DNA of 33,547 nucleotides from Anaerolineae bacterium (GTDB lineage: Bacteria; Chloroflexota; Anaerolineae; JACIWR01): assembly GCA_014360845.1 (NCBI GenBank), contig JACIWR010000005.1, forward strand, positions 1 to 33,547. The letters run 5' to 3'. The translations under genes were made by a program, and so were the position numbers. The notes under the pieces were generated by a model that was given only the letters and a program-made list of their open reading frames with translations, ran no database searches and was not told where the DNA came from. Position 1 is the first letter of the stretch. Each line of letters begins with the position of its first letter. This document shows, one piece after another, positions 7,508 to 15,678 of this stretch.

Positions 7508-8698
7508 ATGGCCAAAATCGCCCTTGACGCCAGCGGACAGATCGTGTTACCCGCCCGCTGGCGACAACGCCATCAACTGGATACCGGTGGAGAGCTGCTA
7601 TTGGAAGAAACCGAGAGCGGCCTGGTCCTCCACCCCATCCGGCCCGATGTGCGCAAGGTATACCTGGAAGTGACCACGCGCTGCAACCTCCACTGCCGCA
7701 CCTGCGTGCGCAACATCTGGTCCGAACCTCTGGCCGACATGGAGGAGAACACCTTCGCCCGCCTGCTGGCCCAGATGCAGGAGTTGCCCCAACTGCGCGA
7801 GGTCGTCATCGGCGGCTATGGGGAGCCCTTCGTCCACCCCCGTCTCCTGGACATGCTATCCGCCCTCAAGGGCCTGGGCCTTAAAATCACCATCAGCACC
7901 AACGGGCTGCTGCTAGATGAGGAGCGGGTCACGGCGCTGGTACAAATGGGGATAGACGGCCTCACCGTCTCCCTCGACGGGGCCAACCCGGAAACTTACG
8001 CCAGCATCCGCCAGGGCTCCAATCTTCACGCTGTGCTGCGCAACATCGAGACCCTAAAGCGGGTCAAAGCAAAGTTGGGCCAGGTGCTCCCGCGCCTGGG
8101 TATCGAGTTCGTGGCCCTGAGACGGAATGTGGAAGAATTGCCCGATCTGCTGCGGCTGGCGGGGAGGATGGGAGCCAATCGGGCCATCATCACCAACGTT
8201 CTGCCCCACACGCCAGAGATGGCCCAGGAACTGCTCTACAGCCGCGACGGGAGCGAACCCCTACCCGTTCCCACCGGTTGGGCCGTTCTCAGCGATGACT
8301 GGCTGCTGTGGGGCACGATGGAAATGCCGCGCATGACCTGGGGCGCTGAGCGACGCTGCCGCTTCATCGCCAGCCACGCCCTGGTCGTCGGCTGGGATGG
8401 AGGAGTGAGTCCCTGCTACGCCCTGTCTCACTCCTACCCCTACTACATATTCGGTCGCCGCAAGGAGGTCAGCCGCTACACCTTCGGCAACGTGAACCGG
8501 TCCACCCTGACCGAGATATGGACCTCCGAGGATTACATCCGTTTCCGGGCGGAAGTGCGCCGCTTCCACTTCCCCTCGTGTGTGGATTGCGAGTTGCGCG
8601 ACACTTGTGATTTGACGGCCGCCAACGAGGCTTGCTGGGGCTGGACCCCTTCCTGTGCCGATTGTCTATGGGCACAAGACATCATTCGCTGTCCGTGA
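7508..8698 (+). CDS. Radical SAM/SPASM protein of the tungsten-oxidoreductase maturase type, with N-terminal SpoVT-AbrB-like segment
   Basis: CNLHCRTC radical SAM motif; C-terminal CVDCELRDTCDLTAANEACWGWTPSCADC; N-terminal MAKIALDASGQIVLPARWRQRHQLDTGGELLLEE; adjacent to AOR; ATG at 7508 with GAGGGAG upstream. Confidence 0.85.
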   Translation: MAKIALDASGQIVLPARWRQRHQLDTGGELLLEETESGLVLHPIRPDVRKVYLEVTTRCNLHCRTCVRNIWSEPLADMEENTFARLLAQMQELPQLREVVIGGYGEPFVHPRLLDMLSALKGLGLKITISTNGLLLDEERVTALVQMGIDGLTVSLDGANPETYASIRQGSNLHAVLRNIETLKRVKAKLGQVLPRLGIEFVALRRNVEELPDLLRLAGRMGANRAIITNVLPHTPEMAQELLYSRDGSEPLPVPTGWAVLSDDWLLWGTMEMPRMTWGAERRCRFIASHALVVGWDGGVSPCYALSHSYPYYIFGRRKEVSRYTFGNVNRSTLTEIWTSEDYIRFRAEVRRFHFPSCVDCELRDTCDLTAANEACWGWTPSCADCLWAQDIIRCP

Positions 8699-8707
8699 GG
8701 GAGACTG

Positions 8708-8950
8708 ATGCTCACTGTCCAGGTTCGCTTGTTTGCTACCTTACGCCGCCACTTTCCCGACCTGAAGCTGGGCGAGGCGATGTCGGTGGAGTTGCCCGAC
8801 GGCGCGACCGTGGGCCAACTCATCGCGCACTTGGGCCTGCCCCCCCAAGAGATCAAAACGGTCTTCGTCAACAATCTCATCCGGGAAATGGAAAGTCCGC
8901 TGGCGGACGGGGATGTGGTCGGTATCTTTCCCCCCGTAGGCGGAGGATAG
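8708..8950 (+). CDS. MoaD/ThiS-family sulfur carrier protein ending in GG(G)
   Basis: MLTVQVRLFATLRRHFPDLK...LPDGATVGQLIAHL...LADGDVVGIFPPVGGG. Confidence 0.85.
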   Translation: MLTVQVRLFATLRRHFPDLKLGEAMSVELPDGATVGQLIAHLGLPPQEIKTVFVNNLIREMESPLADGDVVGIFPPVGGG

Positions 8951-8963
8951 GTTCAGAAGTGCC

Positions 8964-8998
8964 AAACGTGCCCTGGCAGTTGTTGTCAGGGCACGTTT
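8964..8998 (+). terminator. Hairpin terminator AAACGTGCCCTG / CAGGGCACGTTT
   Basis: 12-bp perfect stem 18 nt after the moaD-like stop. Confidence 0.75.
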
Positions 8999-9150
8999 TG
9001 TGTTGCTATGGCTACAGAGGCTCGGAGGGCGGGGTCATGCCCCGCCGCATCCACGTCGGGCCACGGGCCCGACCTACTGCACACATCGTGCGTTTTCCTG
9101 TGTGCTTCTGGGGCTACAGAATACTCTGAGGCTGATCGCCCGTGCCGCCA

Positions 9151-10533
9151 TCAAATCCGCACCCCCACAATGGGCACCGGGAAGCGATGACAGAGCTCTC
9201 GTACCTCGGCGCGCACTTCCTCGCGCACGGCCTCATCACCCACGTTGTGCAACAGGCGGCTGATCAGACGGGCTATCTGACGCATCTGCGCCGGCCCCAT
9301 GCCTCGCGTGGTGGCCGCCGGCGTGCCGATGCGGATGCCGCTGGTCACCATGGGCGGCTGCGGATCGTAGGGGATCAGGTTCTTGTTGACCGCGATGCCC
9401 GCCGTCTCCAGCACCTCCTCGGCCACGTTGCCGGTCACCCCCACACTGCGCAAATCCACCAACAGCAGGTGGTTGTCCGTGCCGCCGGACACCAGGCGGA
9501 ACCCCTCTTCTTGCAAGGCCTCGGCCAGCGTCTGCGCGTTGACCACGATCTGCTGAGCGTATTCGCTGAATTCGGGGCGCATGGCCTCCCGCAGGGCCAC
9601 GGCTTTGGCGGCGATGACGTGCATCAGCGGCCCGCCCTGGGTACCCGGAAAGACGGCGCGATCAATGTCATCTGCCAGTTCCTTGCAGCAGAGAATCAGC
9701 CCCCCACGCGGCCCGCGCAGGGTTTTGTGTGTGGTAGTCGTCACCACCTGGGCATAAGGGATGGGGCTGGGATGCACGCCAGCGGCGACCAATCCAGCGA
9801 TGTGCGCCATGTCCACCATCAGATAGGCCCCCACTTCATCGGCGATCTCCCGCAGGCGGGGGAAATCAATGATTCGCGGGTAGGCGCTGGCCCCGGCCAG
9901 GATCACCCGCGGGCGATGCTCGCGGGCCAGACGAGCTACCTCGTCGTAATCAATGCACTCGGTCTCCCGGCTGACCCCATAATGCACGAAGTTGTATAGC
10001 TGTCCCGAAAAGTTCAGTTGGTGGCCGTGGGTCAGGTGCCCACCATGATCCAGACGCATGGCCAGCACCGTCTCCCCCGGTTTGAGCAGGGCCAGGTAAG
10101 CGGCGGCGTTGGCCTGCGAGCCGGAGTGGGGCTGCACGTTGGCGTGTTCGGCCTTGAACAGATCGCAGGCCCGCTCTATGGCCAGGCGCTCGGCGATGTT
10201 GACGAAATAGCAGCCACCGTAGTAACGCTTGCCCGGATAGCCCTCCGCGTACTTGTTGGTCAACAGCGAGCCCTGGGTCTCCAGCACCTCCAGGCTGACG
10301 TAGTTTTCGGAGGCGATCAGTTCCAGCGTCTCCTGCTGACGCTGGCGCTCGGCGACGAACATGCGGTAGAGAATGGGGTCGGAATGGGCCAGCCCGGTGA
10401 GCAATCCCTGACAGGCCAGTCGTTCCGCCTCCTGGGCGGATACGCCCCAAATCTCGCGCACCTCTTTCCAGATGGCCTGGTAAGCAACGGCACTGATGCC
10501 TTCCTGTTCATAGCATATCAGTTCTTCTTCCAT
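9151..10533 (-). CDS. glyA: Serine hydroxymethyltransferase with N-terminal extension
   Basis: [48 protein letters not shown]. Confidence 0.95.
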   Translation of the reverse strand: MEEELICYEQEGISAVAYQAIWKEVREIWGVSAQEAERLACQGLLTGLAHSDPILYRMFVAERQRQQETLELIASENYVSLEVLETQGSLLTNKYAEGYPGKRYYGGCYFVNIAERLAIERACDLFKAEHANVQPHSGSQANAAAYLALLKPGETVLAMRLDHGGHLTHGHQLNFSGQLYNFVHYGVSRETECIDYDEVARLAREHRPRVILAGASAYPRIIDFPRLREIADEVGAYLMVDMAHIAGLVAAGVHPSPIPYAQVVTTTTHKTLRGPRGGLILCCKELADDIDRAVFPGTQGGPLMHVIAAKAVALREAMRPEFSEYAQQIVVNAQTLAEALQEEGFRLVSGGTDNHLLLVDLRSVGVTGNVAEEVLETAGIAVNKNLIPYDPQPPMVTSGIRIGTPAATTRGMGPAQMRQIARLISRLLHNVGDEAVREEVRAEVRELCHRFPVPIVGVRI

Positions 10534-10639
10534 TTTTGTCTCACTTCCGTCTTCTCAATCTCTGGCCCCGGTACAACCGCCCGGCCCCTGAAGCCCGTGC
10601 TGGCCTCATCTATCTTTCCGTCCGTTTTTGGCTTGGCGA

Positions 10640-10762
10640 CTCCTCTGTCAACGAATATTCAACGAATAGACCGCGATGCTGATCATTCGTTTATTCGTTC
10701 CACCATTCGTTGACAGTATGTTGCCCGATTAAAGTGTCAACCCATTCTGAACCATCCCCCTA
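10640..10762. repeat. Dispersed element, copy A: CTGTCAACGAAT...ATTCGTTGACAG core (10645-10716) plus flank to about 10762
   Basis: 12-bp perfect inverted termini; inverted copy at 27462-27590. Confidence 0.75.
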
Positions 10763-11002
10763 TTTCCCCGGAAAATTGCACCATCCCCTATCCTATCAGC
10801 GCCTTGCTGATTATACAGTGCTGCCTGGCAAAAGTCAATCATTCCGCCAACGAGTTCCCCGCAAGCCTCTTACTACGTGAGGAGTCCAATGACAGCTTGC
10901 CCACCGACGCAGCAGTACAAGTGGCTGGAATCACTAGACGCAGCGCGCGAGTTATGCTACAATATGACCAGCCTGCTCATGCGTACTCCAAGGAGGATGC
11001 AG

Positions 11003-11926
11003 TTGAGAGAATATCGCTTCATCCAGGTAGACGTTTTCACCGACCGCCCCTTTGGTGGCAACCCTCTGGCCGTCTTCCCCGAAGCTGAGGGACTATCCAC
11101 CGAGGAAATGCAGTGCCTGGCACGAGAGATGAACCTCTCCGAGACAACCTTCGTGCTCCCGCCCCAGGCCCCAGAGGCCGATTTCAAAGTGCGCATCTTC
11201 ACCCCCGCCAAGGAACTGCCCTTCGCCGGACATCCGGTAGTAGGCACCCACTGGGTTCTGGCGCACCTGGGCCGCGTGATCCTGCAGGAGCCGGTAACCC
11301 AGGTGCACTTCGAACTGGGCGTGGGCGTGCTACCCGCCACTCTACACGTCACCGCAGGCCAGGTAGAGCGGGTAGTGATGACCCAGGACCGGCCGACCTT
11401 CCACGCCGTGTTGGAAGACGTGACCCATCTCGCGGCGGGGCTGGGCCTGTCCGCCGAGGCCATCACCGAAACGGGATTGCCCGTACAGGTCGTCTCCACG
11501 GGAGTGCCGCAGATGATGGTCCCGGTGCGCTCTCTGGACGAGGTGAAAGCCTTGGACGCCGGCCAACTCAACATAGCTGCCCTCAACCAAGCCTGCCACG
11601 CCGTCGGCACCGAGTGCGTGATGGTCTTCACCTTCGAGACAGAACGCCCCGAGTCCACAGTCCACGTGCGCATGTTCGCTCCGCTGCTGGGAGTGCCAGA
11701 AGACCCGGCCACCGGCAGCGCCAATGGCGCGCTGGGGGCCTACCTGGTTCATCACAAGGCCGTACCCGTGACCGGCCCCACCGTCCACATCGTCAGCGAG
11801 CAGGGAGCAGAACTCGGTCGGCCCAGCACATTGTACATCGAGGTGGACAGCGTGGGCGAGGAAATCACCGCCGTACGCGTGGGTGGGCAGGTAGTCCCGG
11901 TGGCGGAAGGTGTGGTGCGATTCTGA
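11003..11926 (+). CDS. PhzF family isomerase/epimerase
   Basis: REYRFIQVDVFTDRPFGGNPLAVFPEA...AREMNLSETTFVLPP...FTPAKELPFAGHPVVGTHW...GVPEDPATGSANGALGAYL; AGGAGG at 10991-10996 favours TTG at 11003 over ATG 10997. Confidence 0.9.
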   Translation: MREYRFIQVDVFTDRPFGGNPLAVFPEAEGLSTEEMQCLAREMNLSETTFVLPPQAPEADFKVRIFTPAKELPFAGHPVVGTHWVLAHLGRVILQEPVTQVHFELGVGVLPATLHVTAGQVERVVMTQDRPTFHAVLEDVTHLAAGLGLSAEAITETGLPVQVVSTGVPQMMVPVRSLDEVKALDAGQLNIAALNQACHAVGTECVMVFTFETERPESTVHVRMFAPLLGVPEDPATGSANGALGAYLVHHKAVPVTGPTVHIVSEQGAELGRPSTLYIEVDSVGEEITAVRVGGQVVPVAEGVVRF

Positions 11927-11947
11927 GATCAAAGGAGGTCTTGTGGA

Positions 11948-12097
11948 ATGAGTGGATTGCTGATCGTCGTCCTTTGCATTTTCGCAGTGATGGGGCTGGT
12001 ATTCCTGGTGAATTATTGGGCCACGCACTATCCACACACCAGACTGGGACGCATTTGCAAAGCGATTGACGATTGGATCGACCGGCTGCCCGACTGA
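11948..12097 (+). CDS. Small single-TM protein, 49 aa
   Basis: AAAGGAGG about 10 nt upstream; MSGLLIVVLCIFAVMGLVFLVNYWATHYPHTRLGRICKAIDDWIDRLPD*; not in the supplied ORF track. Confidence 0.6.
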   Translation: MSGLLIVVLCIFAVMGLVFLVNYWATHYPHTRLGRICKAIDDWIDRLPD

Positions 12098-12175
12098 GAA
12101 CCGGGAAAACGCGTCATCGCTGTGAAGTAGAAGAGGTAGGCCTATCACCATCGCATAAGCAGAGAGGAGGCACTC

Positions 12176-15019
12176 ATGAAACGCACTGTTGTCTCGCTAC
12201 TGGGTTCTCTGGCCTTCTCGGCATTGCTTTTGCTGAACGCCGCAGCCCAGGAGCCTGCACATGAACTGAGGCAAGAAGTACAGCCCACGCCCATTCCCTA
12301 CCGACAACTGATTTACGAAGGTCGAGTCTTGCTGGATGAGGAGTGGAATGCCAGCCACGACCTGTACGCCTGCGAGCGGGTGGAAGTGCCCATCCCTGGC
12401 CCGGGGTATATCGCCTATGACTCGAACCCCTACCGCCCGGAATGCCCGGACCACAGTTGCTGGTGCGGTTATGGGGGAGTAGTGAACTTCTTCATCCGCA
12501 ATACGCAGGGCGAGGAATTGCCCTCTTATGAGTGGACTGACGGCGGGGCAGTGATCGTGGATACCTGCATGTGCGTCAGTTCCAACATTGATCCCTATGA
12601 GTATCAGCACGATTTCGCGATCTATTGGGATCCGGACACCGACGCCGACCGAGTGCCAGACTGGCGGGATGAGTGTCCCAACACCTACGTGGAGACCTCC
12701 GACCCCGGTAGCAGCAACGGCTGTCCCCCACCAACACCCGAACCATCCCCAACACCAGAGCCCACCCTGGCGGCCTGTAACCTTGAACTCTACGTCTCTC
12801 CGGAGACCCTCTCGGCGGGCGAGGTCGCTTATCTGACCTTGCGGGCCTTCTACGACACGGGGGAACCGATTGCCGGAGACCTGGCGCAAGTAGCGATTCT
12901 GGACGGGCCGGGAGCCATCCTGGAAGAAGCCCTCACTACGGACGAATACGGCGAAGCGGAGTTTACTTACCAGGCGCCTGCGGATGTCGCCGAGCCGATC
13001 ACCGTACAAGTGATGACCACAGTCGGCGGATGCCCCGACGACGCGGCTACGGCCCTCATCTTGCTGCAACCCGCCGAAAGACCTACTCCCATCCCTTCAC
13101 CAACACTTACTCCGTCTGAAGCCGGCATAGACCTGGAAGTGGCCGACACCAACCCGGCCGGCCAACCCTACACCGCCATAGCAGCCGATGGGGCCACCCA
13201 ACTGCGCCTGGTGGCCCGCCTCTCCGGCCCCATTACCCCCGATCAGGTTTCCTGGGAACTTGCCTCTGACACCGAAAAGGAACCCGGTATCCTGCACTAT
13301 GTACAGAGCACATCTCCTGACGTATCCAGCCGTGCCTTCGAGCCATGGCAGGTTTTTGATAAACCTTACACCGTCCAGATAACGGCCAAGGTTCAGACAC
13401 CCAACGGGCAAGTGCTGAGCGATACGGTGTCCGTGCAAGTCGTGCGTACCCCGGTCATCCTCATCCACGGGATATGGTCTAATCGCTCCTCGATGACCAC
13501 CGTAGCCTGGGCCTTGAAACACACCGGCCAATTTGAATTTGCCGCTGTTGACTATGGCTCCGCTCCTAAGAAGAGCAACCAGGATATACGCCTGTCCGTC
13601 AAATATCTGGCCGAGGGTGTGGACCGTATGCTGGACCGGTTGAACAACCGCGGTATCAAGGTATCCCGTGTGGACATAGTGGCCCACAGTATGGGTGGAC
13701 TTGTCTCTCGCCTCTACATCGTGGGCGATGGGCAATCCATACCTCCTCACCCTGACAAAGTACGCCGGCTTATCACCCTGAGTACCCCTCACGGGGGTTC
13801 CCCAGTCGCGGACTGGTACTCGGACCTTATTGCCAATCGCCGCGTTGTCTGTGATAGCGACCCCTCCAAACTCGAAAAGGCCAAGGTCACCGAAAACGAG
13901 ATAAACTGGTTTATAGAAGAAATTCGCGAGAGAGCAGAACTGGCTCCTGGAGCACTCGAATTCGGAGAAGCTGTGCGACAGATGCAAACCAGAGGCAATC
14001 CTGGCTCCATCATAGACCTGCTCACCGCTCGTCAAACCCAGGTCAACGTCAAGACGGAGTACTATACCATCGCCGGGAACAGGCCGCTCGCGAGCTGGCT
14101 TGAGAAAGTAGGTGGTTACGACGCTGTGCGCCTAGCCTACATGGCGTGGGATGGCCCCTGCGGTGAATCCTGGCGTCAGGCAACGGAGGACATGGTCAAG
14201 GAATTCCTGGAGCTGATAACCCTGAGTGACTCCGATGGGGTGGTACTGGAGGCTAGCGCCCTGGGGACCGGCACAGGCATAAAACCGGAGTTCACTCATA
14301 TTGTTCCGGCCAATCACTTCGACATCACTGGCAACGGCTGGGCCCTGGACGCTGTCCTGAACTACCTTACTGATGGGCAGGTCTGGCTGGGCGCGGGGAT
14401 GTCTGTCATTTCCCGTTCGCCGGGACATCTGCACGTTTACGACGAACAGGGGCGTCACGTGGGGCTCACTGCTGAGGGTCAGGTGGAAATTGGTATTGAA
14501 GGAGCCGAGTACGAAGCCTTTTCGGATACAAGCGGAGACCACGAGCTCATCTGGGTGCCACAAGACAAGGGCATCACCATCCGCTTCCTGGCCGAGGAAG
14601 AAGGAATGGTGGGCCTGGACATCAGCCAGGGCAGTGATGATGGCCTGCACTGGTTCAGCTACAATGATATAGAGGTCAAGCCCGGCAGTGAGGTCACCGT
14701 TCGACTCACCTCCTCCGGCACTGAAGGGCGTCTGGCCCATCCTGACGGCGAGGGGGAAGAAATCATTTCGCCGACCCACACCGCCTTTGCGCCCACCCCA
14801 GCGACCTCTGAGCCCCTCACGGGTTTTCAGCCTCTGGCCGGGCTTTTGCCGCTCACCTGCTGCGGGTTAGTCGCAGTGGTTGGCGTGGGCGTGAGCGTGT
14901 TTGTCTTCGCCCGGCGTCATCCTTTCGCCAAGTGGATGTTGGTCTTTTTGGCCGGGTTGGCAGTCCTGCTGATAGCCGTAACTTGCCTGATCGCAGTGCT
15001 GTTGGCAGGTCAGAGCTAA
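12176..15019 (+). CDS. Secreted/membrane-anchored lipase-like alpha/beta hydrolase with Ig-like segments and C-terminal TM
   Basis: Signal peptide; DTDADRVPDWRDECPNT (thrombospondin-3-like); PVILIHGIW and IVAHSMGGLVSRLYI; C-terminal hydrophobic helices. Confidence 0.8.
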   Translation: MKRTVVSLLGSLAFSALLLLNAAAQEPAHELRQEVQPTPIPYRQLIYEGRVLLDEEWNASHDLYACERVEVPIPGPGYIAYDSNPYRPECPDHSCWCGYGGVVNFFIRNTQGEELPSYEWTDGGAVIVDTCMCVSSNIDPYEYQHDFAIYWDPDTDADRVPDWRDECPNTYVETSDPGSSNGCPPPTPEPSPTPEPTLAACNLELYVSPETLSAGEVAYLTLRAFYDTGEPIAGDLAQVAILDGPGAILEEALTTDEYGEAEFTYQAPADVAEPITVQVMTTVGGCPDDAATALILLQPAERPTPIPSPTLTPSEAGIDLEVADTNPAGQPYTAIAADGATQLRLVARLSGPITPDQVSWELASDTEKEPGILHYVQSTSPDVSSRAFEPWQVFDKPYTVQITAKVQTPNGQVLSDTVSVQVVRTPVILIHGIWSNRSSMTTVAWALKHTGQFEFAAVDYGSAPKKSNQDIRLSVKYLAEGVDRMLDRLNNRGIKVSRVDIVAHSMGGLVSRLYIVGDGQSIPPHPDKVRRLITLSTPHGGSPVADWYSDLIANRRVVCDSDPSKLEKAKVTENEINWFIEEIRERAELAPGALEFGEAVRQMQTRGNPGSIIDLLTARQTQVNVKTEYYTIAGNRPLASWLEKVGGYDAVRLAYMAWDGPCGESWRQATEDMVKEFLELITLSDSDGVVLEASALGTGTGIKPEFTHIVPANHFDITGNGWALDAVLNYLTDGQVWLGAGMSVISRSPGHLHVYDEQGRHVGLTAEGQVEIGIEGAEYEAFSDTSGDHELIWVPQDKGITIRFLAEEEGMVGLDISQGSDDGLHWFSYNDIEVKPGSEVTVRLTSSGTEGRLAHPDGEGEEIISPTHTAFAPTPATSEPLTGFQPLAGLLPLTCCGLVAVVGVGVSVFVFARRHPFAKWMLVFLAGLAVLLIAVTCLIAVLLAGQS

Positions 15020-15136
15020 GCCCTAAACTGCAAAGAAGGTGAAATCACGATTCGCCCACATTGTGAATCATATCCATTTTGTGTGCGGGCAGCGCGTTGG
15101 CTGCACCGCTGATTTCGAGTCTCCTCAATCTCTCCA

Positions 15137-15598
15137 CTATGGCCCGTACTGCCTCAACACCAGAGGAAGATACACACCCATCCTAATCTCGATCTCTCTG
15201 GACAGGAGGTTGCCGGCCGCGTCGTAGGTGTAGATGACACGCTTGCTGCCATAGTCGGCCTGCACCAGCCGACCGGCATCGTCGTAGGTGTAGATGACAG
15301 TGCGGGCCGTGGTCTGGCCAAAGGGGCGGAGGTGCTCTTGAGACAAGGGGACACTCTCTCCCTCTCCTTGCCTCCCCATCTCCCTGTCCCCCCCTCTCCC
15401 TGTCTCTCCTGCTATCCCCCTCTCCTGCACCTCTGCTTCCTGGCCCCCGCCGGCGCCCAGCACTAGCCCTTCGGCTGGGCTTAGAGCAAGCCCTTCGGCG
15501 TTGCTCAGAGCGAGCAGCAGGGCCAGGGCCGCAACTAGCCCCCAGCGGGCCATCTTCTGGCCCGACGGTGATTGAAGCTTGCGTGCTCTGTTCATCAT
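15137..15598 (-). CDS. Short secreted RHS/YD-repeat protein with two YD repeats and C-terminal VYLPLVLRQYGP
   Basis: GGAGG-AAGA-ATG start; VIYTYDDAGRLVQADYGSKRVIYTYDAAGNLLSRE. Confidence 0.65.
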   Translation of the reverse strand: MMNRARKLQSPSGQKMARWGLVAALALLLALSNAEGLALSPAEGLVLGAGGGQEAEVQERGIAGETGRGGDREMGRQGEGESVPLSQEHLRPFGQTTARTVIYTYDDAGRLVQADYGSKRVIYTYDAAGNLLSREIEIRMGVYLPLVLRQYGP

Positions 15599-15678
15599 TC
15601 TTCCTCCGGTTCCCAACCTTCCCAGGCTGATCGTTTTCAAATGTTATTTCTAAACTCAAGTACGTTTTTCATGCTTTT

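Noticed and set aside
9031-9073. Hairpins GGCGGGG/CCCCGCC and GTCGGGCC/GGCCCGAC as regulatory elements
   Set aside because: Likely simple GC-rich intergenic foldbacks behind the 8964-8998 terminator; no gene context supports a function.
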